Assembly (NCBI GenBank): GCA_012270065.1
Contig: JAAXJB010000078.1
Coordinates: 1-64,000 of the forward strand
Length of the DNA stretch: 64,000 nt
From: Rubripirellula sp.
Lineage (GTDB): Bacteria; Planctomycetota; Planctomycetia; Pirellulales; Pirellulaceae
Reading direction: 5' to 3'
The notes beneath the pieces are model-generated. The model did no database searches. It saw nothing but the letters and a program-made list of their open reading frames with translations, and was not told the origin of the DNA. A program made the position numbers and the translations under genes. Shown here one piece after another: positions 8,126-17,672 of this stretch (the stretch's first letter is position 1; each line of letters opens with the position of its first letter).

Positions 8126-10894
8126 ATGCACGAATCCATTTCGTATCGCTGGGCAAAGCTAGTCACCCGTTACTGGTGGATCATTCTCACCGTCTGGTTA
8201 CTTGGCGCCATCCTGATTCGCAGCGTCGCTCCCGCATGGAACGACGTTGCTTACGATGGTGACTTTGAATATTTGCCAACCAAAATGAGCAGCGTTGCTG
8301 GTGGGCGGTTGCTTGATGAGGCCTTTCCCGATGTTCGAAGCCGTAGCCAGATCGTTCTGGTTCTCGGTCGCAAGGAAGATGACCTTACCAAGCGTGATGA
8401 AATTGTCGGGCTTGATCTGCTGAGACGCCTTTACCATCGACTGGGGGAAGTCAGTTGGCAGCGGGCGATTGACTACGGTTACTCGGGAGGCCCAATTCAG
8501 GAGGGGAGCAAGTCTGCCCGCTGGATCAAGTTGGCACTTGAAGCGTTTGATCATTCCATTGCGGTGGATGAGTCGTTTTACGAACGCATTTCCGATCAAG
8601 TTCCGTCGGATGCACCGGGCCTGCGCGAACCCAGAATGGCCATTGCCTACTGGGACCGTGGCAAACTGCTGGAATCTCTGGAAGCTCCAGCAGAAGATCT
8701 GGGCCGTGACTTTGAGGCAGCGCTCGTATTCGTGCCGGACCTGCCAAAGATCGCTGTCCCCATCACGGATCGTGATCTTTCAGGCTGGACATCTTTGTTG
8801 GACATTTTGGGATGGGATGATCAACTTATTGGTGCCAGCCTGAAACAGGAGGGCGCCCAACTGGCGGTGCTGCAGCTTTCATCTGAACTTGCAGCAACAA
8901 GTAACATCGAGACTGTTGAGGCAATGCACCAACTGCTGGATGAGGTCCGCAGTTACAGCATGCAATACACCGATCCGGGGCTGCAACTGTTGATGACAGG
9001 TTCAGCAGCAATTGGTGGAGAAACCTTGCTGGCCGCGCGTGATGCCATTCAATACACGGAATGGATAACGGTGGTGATGATTCTGCTCATTCTGGCAATC
9101 GTGTATCGTGCACCATTGCTCGTTGCTGTCCCCATGCTATCCATTGGCGTAGCAGTAGTTGTCTCAACATCTCTGGTTACGCTTCTGACTCAAAGTTCCA
9201 TGAATGGCACTCTGGCGGGGATTGATCTGCGCGTCTTCACAACGAGCCGTATTTTTGTCGTGGTGATTCTTTTTGGAGCGGGGACTGATTATTGCCTTTT
9301 CCTGATTGCACGATTGAGGGAAGAAGCAGGCAAAGTTTCATGGGATCAGGCATGTACCAATGCGCTTTCGGGCGTGATGGGTGCTTTGATCGGCAGTGCC
9401 ATGACAACCATCGTAGGCCTGGGCATGCTCTGGATCGCAAGCTTCGGAAAATTCCACTACACGGGTCCTGTCATCGCCATCTGTCTTCTGGCAGGTCTGC
9501 TTGTATGCACGACATTGACGCCTGCATTACTGCGAGCGATCGGTCCACGGGTGTTCTGGCCCGGGAAAATCAAAGTCAGTGAAACAAACCGGCTGACTGT
9601 GTATGGCAAGACGCAGGCCGAGGGTCGTTCCTCGACAGAAAATCTCTGGAACTGGATTGCACTGACTCTGACCCGTCACCCTGTAACAACACTCATTTTC
9701 GGACTCGGCTTGCTATTGATCCCGAGCATGTACGGTCTCAAAAACGAGAATGAAGTCACTTACAACTTCAGTGGCCAATTGAACCATTCCGCTCCCAGTC
9801 GCGAAGGTTTGCGACTTTTGGCAGAACACTTCGACATTGGACATATCAACCCGGTCACTGTGCTTCTGGTGCAACCGGAAAACGTTGACAGGAAGGTTCT
9901 TGAAAAAGATATCAAGTCACTCGCAGAAAAACTGTACAAGCTCAGCGGAGTCTCCACAGTCAGAACTGCTGACGATCCTCTCGGGGACTTTCCCCCGGAC
10001 CGGGAGATGGGACTTTTGAATCGGGATGCGTGGCGTCGCAGAGCACTCCGCAATCATCGTCTGGCTCAACAGTATTTTTTCTCATCACTCCCCTCCATGG
10101 AAAATCGTCTGGCCAGACTCGACATCACCATTGATGGTGATCCATTTGCGATGGAAACCGCAAAGATCGTCACTGACATTGACAAGTTCCTTCACCAGTA
10201 CGTGAATGAACCCGGTTCGGATTGGGCAGGGTCAAGAGTGGTTCTGACGGGTACAACACCTTCCATCATCGACCTGCGAACTGTCACCCTGCGTGATAAT
10301 CGGAAAATCAAGATCGCCGTCGTCGTTGCAGTGTTTCTGGTGCTTCTTCTCGTCATTCGGAAAATAGGCCTCTGCATTTATCTGATCACGACTGTGTTGA
10401 TCAGTTATTACGCAACGCTCGGCATCACGGTGCTCTTCTTCAAAAATGTCTATGGATCGGATTTTGTAGGCCTGGACTGGAAACTTCCGCTCTTCCTGTT
10501 CGTGATTCTGGTGGCCGTCGGACAGGATTACAACGTCTATCTGGTTACCCGAATTGTTGAAGAACAGAAGAAACTTGGTTGGATCTCGGCTCTCAGACGG
10601 GCGATCACAAAAACCGGTGGGATCATCACTGCATGTGGACTCGTCATGGCGGCGACCTTTTTCAGCATGACTTCTTCATCGTGGCTCCCGATCATCGCCG
10701 GTTGGTTTGGATACAGCAATGTCGCAAGTAGCACATCGCTGCGCGGCATTACGGAACTGGGTTTCGCACTGGGCCTCGGAGTGCTGATCGACACCTTCTA
10801 CGTACGTGCGATTCTTGTGCCCAGTTTCGTTGCCACTCTGGGAAGATTCTCGAAGCGTGAAACGGTGCCGCCAAGTTCTCCATCCCAGGACTGA
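8126..10894 (+). CDS. MMPL/RND-superfamily transporter
   Basis: This 922-residue membrane protein has the duplicated RND architecture. TM1 is near residues 17-36, followed by a long extracytoplasmic domain (about 40-305), then a block of five TM segments (about 310-480). The pattern repeats: a TM near 520, a second extracytoplasmic domain (540-725), and a five-TM block to residue 900. The sequence GAGTDYCLFLIARLREE in the first block and VGQDYNVYLVTRIVEE in the second are the conserved MMPL TM4 motifs, with Asp/Tyr residues for proton coupling. The family exports lipids, hopanoids or other hydrophobic molecules using the proton gradient. The substrate is unknown and the gene stands alone. Confidence 0.88.
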   Translation: MHESISYRWAKLVTRYWWIILTVWLLGAILIRSVAPAWNDVAYDGDFEYLPTKMSSVAGGRLLDEAFPDVRSRSQIVLVLGRKEDDLTKRDEIVGLDLLRRLYHRLGEVSWQRAIDYGYSGGPIQEGSKSARWIKLALEAFDHSIAVDESFYERISDQVPSDAPGLREPRMAIAYWDRGKLLESLEAPAEDLGRDFEAALVFVPDLPKIAVPITDRDLSGWTSLLDILGWDDQLIGASLKQEGAQLAVLQLSSELAATSNIETVEAMHQLLDEVRSYSMQYTDPGLQLLMTGSAAIGGETLLAARDAIQYTEWITVVMILLILAIVYRAPLLVAVPMLSIGVAVVVSTSLVTLLTQSSMNGTLAGIDLRVFTTSRIFVVVILFGAGTDYCLFLIARLREEAGKVSWDQACTNALSGVMGALIGSAMTTIVGLGMLWIASFGKFHYTGPVIAICLLAGLLVCTTLTPALLRAIGPRVFWPGKIKVSETNRLTVYGKTQAEGRSSTENLWNWIALTLTRHPVTTLIFGLGLLLIPSMYGLKNENEVTYNFSGQLNHSAPSREGLRLLAEHFDIGHINPVTVLLVQPENVDRKVLEKDIKSLAEKLYKLSGVSTVRTADDPLGDFPPDREMGLLNRDAWRRRALRNHRLAQQYFFSSLPSMENRLARLDITIDGDPFAMETAKIVTDIDKFLHQYVNEPGSDWAGSRVVLTGTTPSIIDLRTVTLRDNRKIKIAVVVAVFLVLLLVIRKIGLCIYLITTVLISYYATLGITVLFFKNVYGSDFVGLDWKLPLFLFVILVAVGQDYNVYLVTRIVEEQKKLGWISALRRAITKTGGIITACGLVMAATFFSMTSSSWLPIIAGWFGYSNVASSTSLRGITELGFALGLGVLIDTFYVRAILVPSFVATLGRFSKRETVPPSSPSQD

Positions 10895-10906
10895 CCCATG
10901 AATCTG

Positions 10907-10935
10907 TTGCACCGATTGTGTTGCATCGGGTGCAA
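10907..10935. terminator. hairpin between convergent genes
   Basis: An 11-bp imperfect inverted repeat (TTGCACCGAT and ATCGGGTGCAA, one bulge, 8-base loop) sits between the MMPL gene and the convergent hemerythrin-like gene. There is no T-run, so it is at best a weak or factor-dependent terminator. Confidence 0.35.
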
Positions 10936-10972
10936 AAGTCGGTTGCTGGCACGCATTTCGTTCATGTGATGC

Positions 10973-11488
10973 TCAATCACAGACACCCAGATCATCATCG
11001 AGAGAATCGAGAATCAACTTCAACTCGCTCTCCTCGTGAATTTCGAATGCACGGCGAAACCCTTCAAAACGGTGAAGGAAGTCATTTACCAGCTCTGGTC
11101 TGTCAGAACAGATTTCAGTAACCAGATCCGCCAGATCCCGAGCCTCAGCAAAGAGACCTGCGTGTTCTCCACGCAACACCTCGGCGGTGATACTCAATTG
11201 AGGTGCAGAAACAATCGCATCATCAAAATAGCCATAGGCTTCTTCCAATGAAAAGTGCAACGCAAGCTGGTCTCTCAAATCACCAAGAAGCGTGATGAGT
11301 TCTGGCCAATGGTTGGTTGCCGTCTGCGGGTGACGGGTGATCGGCAGGATCTGGTCGAGCAGTGCTTTCAGATCCTGATTATCGTCCTTGATATCTTTCA
11401 GAAATGCGGCATTTACCGCCAGTCGACGAGTCCCTGTGTTGATCCGTGTTGCAGTGCTACCTTGTGAAGCTGTCTCAAGCTGTCTCAT
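10973..11488 (-). CDS. hemerythrin-like (HHE cation-binding) domain protein
   Basis: The 171-residue cytoplasmic protein is predicted to be all-helical. It carries the hemerythrin-type ligand pattern: an early helix with H, HFSLEE, then GEHAGL, and a C-terminal FEIHEESEL. This arrangement of His and Glu in four helices forms a di-iron site in the HHE family, whose members sense or bind O2 or NO or repair iron centres. A textbook Shine-Dalgarno (GAGGAGGT) precedes the ATG. It lies 66 bp downstream of epmA on the same strand and may be co-transcribed with it, though no functional link is evident. Confidence 0.8.
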   Translation of the reverse strand: MRQLETASQGSTATRINTGTRRLAVNAAFLKDIKDDNQDLKALLDQILPITRHPQTATNHWPELITLLGDLRDQLALHFSLEEAYGYFDDAIVSAPQLSITAEVLRGEHAGLFAEARDLADLVTEICSDRPELVNDFLHRFEGFRRAFEIHEESELKLILDSLDDDLGVCD

Positions 11489-11554
11489 TTCAACCTCCTC
11501 AAGTGAACATGCTCCATCTTAGTCACGAAGTGGGTTGAATGCGAAGTTTTTTCA

Positions 11555-12529
11555 TCACACGGTAGCAATAGTAAATGGCATGACGCTTGAGATTGTTTTT
11601 TCTCCCAACTGGACAGTCAGTAAACGATCAACGCCCAATGCTACTCCGGCACATTGAGGTAAACCCCGTCTCATGGCATCAACGAGGGCGGATTCTATCG
11701 GTAATGGACGGCGTCCTGCTTCTTTACGTTTTTCGTTACAACTCTGGAAACGTTCGATGAGGACGTCAGGATCCCGCAGCTCGTCGTACCCATTTGCCAG
11801 TTCAACACCAGCGACAAACAGCTCAAAGCGAGCCGCGCACTTATCATCTCTTGTCGACGGTTTCGCCAGTGCAGCCTGACTCAGCGGATAATCACGGAGG
11901 ATGACCGGTTTTCCATGTCCAAGCGTGGGCTGAATCACATGACTCAGAATATGATCCAACAGATCATCACGATCAGCAGGAATAGAACTTGCCAGGGACG
12001 GATCAATTGCATGAGTGTATCGACGCAGGTCTGCAAGGGGCACATCGACTGGATCCAACCCGCATTGATCGCGAAACACCTGCCGGTAGGATTGAACATC
12101 AACGTGTTCGAAGTTCAGAATTTCACACGCCAATGCCCCAAGCGTTGCGATTCCCTGTTCCACGTCTGCATCCACCTCATACCACTCAAGCATGGTGAAC
12201 TCCAGATTATGCTGTTCACCTTGTTCGCCAGCACGAAAGACTGGGCCCAGACTGTAGATCGAAGGCGATCCCGCAGCCAACATGCGTTTCATGGCAGCCT
12301 CGGGTGAAGTTTGCAGATAATAGGAACCATCCCCATGATGGGAGCCCAATTGGAACTCACGTATATCAACGCGCAGCGGATCGATGTAGGCATCAATCAC
12401 GCAATCGGAAGTCAGGCAGGGGGGTTGTACCTCGAGAAATCCCCTCTGGTCAAAGAACAGCCGGAGTTTTTTCAGCAATTCAGCTCGCTCACGGAGCCGA
12501 CGTAAATTTGGAGTTGAACGGTCTTTCAT
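11555..12529 (-). CDS. epmA: EF-P--(R)-beta-lysine ligase
   Basis: The 324-residue protein is the truncated class II lysyl-tRNA-synthetase-like enzyme EpmA (also GenX, PoxA, YjeA). It lacks an anticodon-binding domain and starts directly with the catalytic core (LLKKLRLFFDQRGFLEVQPP). Motif 2 is seen as GPVFRAGEQGEQHNLEFTMLEWYE and motif 3 as GVALGVDRL. EpmA attaches beta-lysine to a conserved Lys of elongation factor P, which helps ribosomes through polyproline stretches. The partners EpmB and EF-P are not in this window. I chose the ATG at 12529; the frame extends upstream to a GTG at 12604, but the family has no such extension. Confidence 0.92.
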   Translation of the reverse strand: MKDRSTPNLRRLRERAELLKKLRLFFDQRGFLEVQPPCLTSDCVIDAYIDPLRVDIREFQLGSHHGDGSYYLQTSPEAAMKRMLAAGSPSIYSLGPVFRAGEQGEQHNLEFTMLEWYEVDADVEQGIATLGALACEILNFEHVDVQSYRQVFRDQCGLDPVDVPLADLRRYTHAIDPSLASSIPADRDDLLDHILSHVIQPTLGHGKPVILRDYPLSQAALAKPSTRDDKCAARFELFVAGVELANGYDELRDPDVLIERFQSCNEKRKEAGRRPLPIESALVDAMRRGLPQCAGVALGVDRLLTVQLGEKTISSVMPFTIATV

Positions 12530-12642
12530 CGCGTAACGTGGCAACTTGGGGAGTTGGTGGCTTGCATCAAGCCCCGTAAACAGGCAAGATCGCGTGGACG
12601 TCACTAACTTACTCGCCCGGCATTCAATCCACCATCGTCACC

Positions 12643-13692
12643 ATGAGCAGTGATTCGCAGGCCAATCGATACGCACGACAGATTCAGTTCGCTCCTGTCG
12701 GCTCCGAAGGGCACATGAAAATTGCCACTTCACGTGTGGCGATTCTGGGTGCCGGCGCTCTGGGGACCGTGGCAGCCGAGATTCTTGCCCGCGCGGGCGT
12801 TGGCAAACTGGTTGTCATCGACAGGGACGTGGTGGAATGGACCAATCTGCAGCGTCAGGCCCTTTACATCGAACAGGATGCCATCGATGGACGTTCAAAA
12901 GCGGATGCCACCTGTGAACGACTTGGAACCATCAACAGCAGCATCGAGCTGCAACCGGTCGTCGCAGATGTTTCATCAGGTAATATCAGTGAACTTCTCA
13001 CAGAGGTTGATCTGGTGATCGATGCTGCTGACAATTTTCTCCTGCGTTTCCTTCTCAATGACTGGTCTCTGAAAAATGCTACCCCTTGGGTCCATGGTGG
13101 TTGTGTAGGAGCGGTTGGGCAGGTTCGACTTTTCACGGGAAAGGGCAAGCCGTGTTTTCGCTGCCTCGTTCCGGAACCTCCACCTGCCTCGGCAGTCGAT
13201 ACCTGCGACACAGCAGGGGTGATCGGATCGGCCACCCACACCGTGGCAAGCCTTCAAAGTACCGAAGCGATCAAGTGGTTATCCGGTAACCGTCAGGACG
13301 TACGAACCACCTTGTTATCGATCGACCTGTGGAGCAACCGTTTTCGCGAATTGAATATTCCGTCCTCTCTGGGTGATGGATGTCCTGCTTGCGAAAAGAA
13401 TGATTATGAGTTTCTGGAAGGCAACCGGGCCGTTCAGGCGGAAGCAGCAGCAACGCTATGTGGACGGGATGCTGTCCAAATCACGCGAACGAGCGAAGTC
13501 AAAGTTGATCTTGCCTTGATAGCCGATCGCTGGAAAAAAGCCGGTCGTGTGCAAGCCAATCCATTTTTCGTTCGCTTGTTTCCAGATGAAAGACACAGTT
13601 TGACCCTGTTTCGTGATGGACGTGTTGTCGTCACAGGTACTTCGGAAATCAGCACCGCACGAACACTTTGCGATCGTTACGTGGGTGGATAA
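12643..13692 (+). CDS. E1-like adenylyltransferase (ThiF/MoeB/HesA family)
   Basis: This 349-residue protein has a Rossmann nucleotide-binding loop GAGALG (36-41), the family sequence NLQRQALY, and an ATP-binding D-A-A-D-N (127-131). It has two Cys pairs for a structural zinc (C171/C174 and C247/C250), and C188 in the loop before TAGVIG is in the position of the E1 catalytic cysteine. Such enzymes adenylate the C-terminus of a ubiquitin-like sulfur carrier (MoaD or ThiS) for molybdopterin or thiamine synthesis. The roughly 95 residues after the zinc site take the place of the rhodanese domain found in some relatives but show no rhodanese active site. No carrier gene is adjacent, so MoeB and ThiF roles cannot be separated. 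Confidence 0.85.
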   Translation: MSSDSQANRYARQIQFAPVGSEGHMKIATSRVAILGAGALGTVAAEILARAGVGKLVVIDRDVVEWTNLQRQALYIEQDAIDGRSKADATCERLGTINSSIELQPVVADVSSGNISELLTEVDLVIDAADNFLLRFLLNDWSLKNATPWVHGGCVGAVGQVRLFTGKGKPCFRCLVPEPPPASAVDTCDTAGVIGSATHTVASLQSTEAIKWLSGNRQDVRTTLLSIDLWSNRFRELNIPSSLGDGCPACEKNDYEFLEGNRAVQAEAAATLCGRDAVQITRTSEVKVDLALIADRWKKAGRVQANPFFVRLFPDERHSLTLFRDGRVVVTGTSEISTARTLCDRYVGG

Positions 13693-13868
13693 TACGCTGC
13701 CGTGACGGGAAATCAGAAATCGTCTCACCCGCTAAACAGATGCACACAGGATATTCACCAGGAATATGTGCAAGAGCCGAATCAATCTCTGCAGTTCGCA
13801 GGTCGCACCGGATTCTGTAACAATCTGATCCAGCACAGTAAGCCCGATTCCCCGCCGCGGATAGTTTC

Positions 13869-14870
13869 ATGACACACCCGAACACCTCCCTCGGAAGAAG
13901 ACAACTGCTCACCTACGCCGCCTTTGGTAGCGCCGCTATCGCGGCTGCCGGAACAGGATCTTGCGAACAAACCGAGGCTGCCGTCCACAGACTAGCTGAT
14001 CGAAAATACAAAATGAGAAAGTCAATCAATCTGTGGGCTTTCCCGTATCCCGACAAAATGAGCCTGCGGCAATGCCTTGAACTTGCAAAGGATGCCGGCT
14101 TTGACGGGATCGAGTTGAATTATGATCTCGACAGCGAACTGTCTCCCAAGTCAGGAACAAGAGAGTTTGTTCAGATCCGAAAAATGGCAGAAGAAATCGG
14201 TATTGAAATCAGCGGACTCTGCTCCTTTCTGTTCTGGCCCTATCCACTCACCAGCAATGATCCCGCGGAACGCAACAAGGGAATGGAACTGGCTACAAAA
14301 ATGACGCAAGCTGCTCACGATCTGGGAACCGAGAATCTGCTCGTTGTTCCCGGAGCAGTCCACATGCCATGGCGCGAAGATCATGATCCGACCCCCAACG
14401 ATGTCTGTGACAAACGTGCTCGTGAAGCAATTGGCAAACTGCTGCCCACTGCTGAAAAACTCAAAGTGCATCTCAACATGGAAAACATCTTCTTCAACGG
14501 TTTTCTGATGTCACCCATGGAAATGGTGGATTTTGTTGACAGCTTCTCCAGTCAGTATGTTCAAGTGCATTTTGATACCGGGAATATCATGGAGTACCAG
14601 TTTCCCGAGCATTGGATTCCCATTCTCGGCAAGCGGATCAAAAATGTTCACCTCAAGGAGTACACCAAAAAAGGCTCGGACCACTCTTTGGAAGCATTCC
14701 GCCCTCTGCTAGATGGAACGACCAACTGGCCTGCAGTCCTGCAAGCGTTTGACGACGTCGGCTACAGCGGGTACCTGACATTCGAGTACTTTCATCCCTA
14801 CCAGCATTTTCCCGAAGCACTGATCTATCAAACAGGTGATTCACTCGATCGAATGCTTGGAAACAAGTAG
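13869..14870 (+). CDS. Tat-exported sugar phosphate isomerase/epimerase-like TIM-barrel protein
   Basis: The 333-residue protein carries a twin-arginine signal (GRRQLLTYAAFGSAAIAAAG) and then a xylose-isomerase-like TIM barrel. Recognisable strands are GFDGIELNYD, NLLVVPGAV, HLNMENIF, VQVHFDTGN and GYLTFEYF. Conserved Glu, Asp and His at strand ends match the divalent metal site of the family. Typical relatives are hydroxypyruvate isomerase, tagatose epimerase and many planctomycete exported proteins of unknown substrate. Export in a folded state fits a metal-loaded enzyme acting on extracellular sugars. Confidence 0.82.
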   Translation: MTHPNTSLGRRQLLTYAAFGSAAIAAAGTGSCEQTEAAVHRLADRKYKMRKSINLWAFPYPDKMSLRQCLELAKDAGFDGIELNYDLDSELSPKSGTREFVQIRKMAEEIGIEISGLCSFLFWPYPLTSNDPAERNKGMELATKMTQAAHDLGTENLLVVPGAVHMPWREDHDPTPNDVCDKRAREAIGKLLPTAEKLKVHLNMENIFFNGFLMSPMEMVDFVDSFSSQYVQVHFDTGNIMEYQFPEHWIPILGKRIKNVHLKEYTKKGSDHSLEAFRPLLDGTTNWPAVLQAFDDVGYSGYLTFEYFHPYQHFPEALIYQTGDSLDRMLGNK

Positions 14871-14976
14871 CGGGTCCATGAAGCGAGTCAGGCAATACAA
14901 ACCTTGACGACACTTCTGTCCCTTGTACACTTCGCTGGCCTGTCATCTCATCAGGAAAGGGACGGGTACAACCAAA

Positions 14977-16953
14977 ATGGAGTTTCGGGACGTGTCAGTT
15001 GACAATCATCAGCAAACGGAAATGGACGAATCCATTGACGATCTGAGACAGATTCTGCAACACAGATTTGGTCTGTCGAGCTTTCGTTCAGGGCAGGCTT
15101 CTGTCATCGAACGCGTGATCCGAGGAAAAAATGTCGCGGCAGTTTTTCCTACCGGTGGTGGCAAGAGTCTTTGCTATCAGTTGCCAAGTCAGCTGTTTTC
15201 CGGCACAACCATCGTCGTTTCACCATTGATCGCTCTGATGAAAGACCAGTGTGACGCTTTGGCTTCCCGGGGCATCAATGCTGTGCGACTCGATTCGTCA
15301 ATGTCAACGACAGACTTTGCGGCTGCTGCTGCTGACATTCGTGAAGGCCGCACAAAACTTTTGTACGTGGCACCCGAACGTTTCTTCAACGAACGGTTCC
15401 TTGCCATGATGGGATCACTGGAAGTATCGCTCTTTGCCGTCGATGAAGCTCATTGCATCAGTCAATGGGGCCACAATTTTCGACCGGATTATTTGAAACT
15501 TGCTGAAATCGCTGGCAGTTTATCCGCCGAACGCATTCTGGCACTGACGGCAACAGCCACTCCAAGTGTTCTGGATGATATTCGCAACGCATTTTGTATC
15601 GCTGAAGAAGACGCGATTCGCACACAGTTTTTTCGGCCAAATCTCCATTTGAAAAGCACGCTGGTCGATGCTGACAACCAATATCCAACATTGCTATCAC
15701 GCTTGCAGCAACGACCTCGGGGGTCAACACTCGTCTACGTGACTTTGCAGCGCACCGCCGAGGAAATTGCTTCCCGGTTAACAGAAGATGGTTTCGATGC
15801 TACCGCCTACCATGCTGGCATGACGGCTGAACAACGTGAACAAATCCAACACGATTTCATCGCATCATCGGATGGAATTGTGGTTGCGACGATTGCATTC
15901 GGCATGGGAATCGACAAGCCGGACATACGCTACGTTTACCACTACAATCCGGCCAAGTCACTGGAAGCCTATGCTCAGGAGATAGGCCGTGCCGGACGCG
16001 ACAACGAGCAGGCTACCTGCGAGATTCTGTTGTCGGTTGATGACCGGACAGTCCTTGAGAACTTTGCCTATGGCAACACCCCGTCACGGCATGGTGTTGG
16101 TCGCTTGATCGATTTAATCAAGGATCAACATGAACAGTTCCACATTTCCCATCACAAACTATCGTATGAAACTGACATTCGAATTCTGGTCGTACGAACG
16201 CTCCTGACCTATCTGGAACTTGATGGATATCTGAAAGCGACATCACCGAGGTATGACACCTACAAAATCAAACCGCTGGTAACGTCACGAGTCATCCTTG
16301 ACCATTATCGCGGAGAAGAAAGGGATTTTTGCGCGGGTGTGCTGTCAAATCTCACCAAGGGCAGATCGTGGTTCATGCTCAACACAGTATTAGCTGCAAA
16401 AAGGCTTGGGGTCGATCGTCAACGAGTGGTACGTACGATCGATCAGATGAATGAACAGTGCTGGCTGGAGGTCAAGGTGTCAGACCTGGTTCATGGATAT
16501 CGCAAACTCAGACCAATCGACAATGCCAAGACCCTCGCCGATGAACTTCATGAACGTCTGACCACACGCGAATCCAGCGAGGTCCATCGGCTGGACGAAT
16601 TTTTCAATCTTGCCATGGCAGATTCATGCCAACCGCAACAACTCTCACAACACTTTGGCGAATTGACAGAGACATGTGGCCAATGCACATCATGCCGGGG
16701 TGATGGCCCATGGAAGATTCCCGAAGCTGGCCCCCGATCCATTGGCTCGTCGGCGTTGACAGCAGTCGAGAATGTCTCGGCTGAATACCCTGATCGCCTG
16801 GTACAACCGAGAGATCAGGCAAGGTTCCTTTGCGGACTCACATCGCCAGCATTCACACGGGCTCGCCTCTCACGACATCCAAGCTTTGGAATCTGTGACC
16901 GAATCCCGTTTTCTGACGTACTTGAGCAGGTCGTTCGCCACTTCAACCGATAA
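14977..16953 (+). CDS. recQ: ATP-dependent DNA helicase RecQ
   Basis: The 658-residue protein has the SF2 helicase motifs: FRSGQ (motif 0), TGGGKSLCYQLP (Walker A), DEAHCISQWGHNFRPDY (motif II with the RecQ aromatic loop), ALTATAT (III), and IAFGMGIDKPDIRYVYHYN to QEIGRAGRD (V and VI). The RQC zinc site appears as C-x(n)-CGQC-x2-C (about 565-590). There is no HRDC domain; the C-terminal 90 residues are not conserved. RecQ unwinds 3'-to-5' in recombination and replication-fork repair. The ATG at 14977 is preferred over a TTG at 14923. Confidence 0.92.
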   Translation: MEFRDVSVDNHQQTEMDESIDDLRQILQHRFGLSSFRSGQASVIERVIRGKNVAAVFPTGGGKSLCYQLPSQLFSGTTIVVSPLIALMKDQCDALASRGINAVRLDSSMSTTDFAAAAADIREGRTKLLYVAPERFFNERFLAMMGSLEVSLFAVDEAHCISQWGHNFRPDYLKLAEIAGSLSAERILALTATATPSVLDDIRNAFCIAEEDAIRTQFFRPNLHLKSTLVDADNQYPTLLSRLQQRPRGSTLVYVTLQRTAEEIASRLTEDGFDATAYHAGMTAEQREQIQHDFIASSDGIVVATIAFGMGIDKPDIRYVYHYNPAKSLEAYAQEIGRAGRDNEQATCEILLSVDDRTVLENFAYGNTPSRHGVGRLIDLIKDQHEQFHISHHKLSYETDIRILVVRTLLTYLELDGYLKATSPRYDTYKIKPLVTSRVILDHYRGEERDFCAGVLSNLTKGRSWFMLNTVLAAKRLGVDRQRVVRTIDQMNEQCWLEVKVSDLVHGYRKLRPIDNAKTLADELHERLTTRESSEVHRLDEFFNLAMADSCQPQQLSQHFGELTETCGQCTSCRGDGPWKIPEAGPRSIGSSALTAVENVSAEYPDRLVQPRDQARFLCGLTSPAFTRARLSRHPSFGICDRIPFSDVLEQVVRHFNR

Positions 16954-17090
16954 ATTCCGTTTTCGCGTATGAGCCAGTCCAATCGGCGTCACTTGCAGCC
17001 TCAGGTGGCAACCTGCCTGGTTTTTAAAAAATCAGGCTGACAATCCTTTCACAAAATCGATCCGTCGACTAAAACATGGGTCTACCTTCC

Positions 17091-17163
17091 GGGGGATTAG
17101 CTCAGTTGGGAGAGCGACGCGCTGGCAGCGCGTAGGTCATCGGTTCAAGTCCGTTATCCTCCA
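17091..17163 (+). tRNA. tRNA-Ala (GGC anticodon)
   Basis: These 73 bases fold as a cloverleaf: a 7-bp acceptor stem, a GCUC/GAGC D stem, and an anticodon stem ACGCG/CGCGU with loop CUGGCAG giving anticodon GGC. The T loop is UUCAAGU. Acceptor position 3:70 is a G-U pair, the alanine identity element. The second T-stem pair (50:64) is a U-U mismatch. CCA is not fully encoded (the gene ends CCA as pair plus discriminator, followed by CTC). Confidence 0.96.
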
Positions 17164-17170
17164 CTCGGAA

Positions 17171-17201
17171 AGCCGCCTGGGATTTCACAGGCGGCTTTTT
17201 T
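17171..17201 (+). terminator. Rho-independent terminator after tRNA-Ala
   Basis: A 9-bp perfect stem (AGCCGCCTG and CAGGCGGCT, 8-base loop) followed by six T residues begins 7 bases after the tRNA. Confidence 0.92.
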
Positions 17202-17672
17202 CGTGCGCCGACCTCCAGCTAAACGAACGAGTTACGGCATTTACCGACATTCCGCGATTTGTGAATTCACCGGTGATGGCGGATTTCGTGTCGCTAACAG
17301 ACATCAGGCACACAGTCTGTTTCAAACTCAAAACTCTCTCCCGGAAGGCTGCACAGATGACAAAGCGAACCAACCCACGACGCCTTCACAAACCTGACCG
17401 CCGAGCCTACCTCCGACCTGAAGTCGGCCTTAAAAAATTTATCGCCTATAAAATCGAGCACGTGAGTACGTCTGCGATGGAACGATGACGGGCCGACCTA
17501 CGCAATCCATTTGAACGGCAATATCATCCACGAGATAAAAGCAGCAGGCCAGCAGCCACAGTCCCCAAAGATCATCCAAACAAGCGCCCTGCACCCCGTA
17601 AAATGACGCCTAACGTGGTGGAATCTTAACGTTGATACTCTGGCGGCCTACCCAGTTATATTTTGGGAGCAA
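17202..17672. other. gene-poor region between tRNA and coiled-coil gene
   Basis: I see no supported gene in these 471 bp. They contain a small hairpin (CCGAC-CTGAA-GTCGG, about 17413-17427). I looked for a second copy of the tRNA 3' end, which would mark an integrated element, and did not notice one. Confidence 0.35.
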
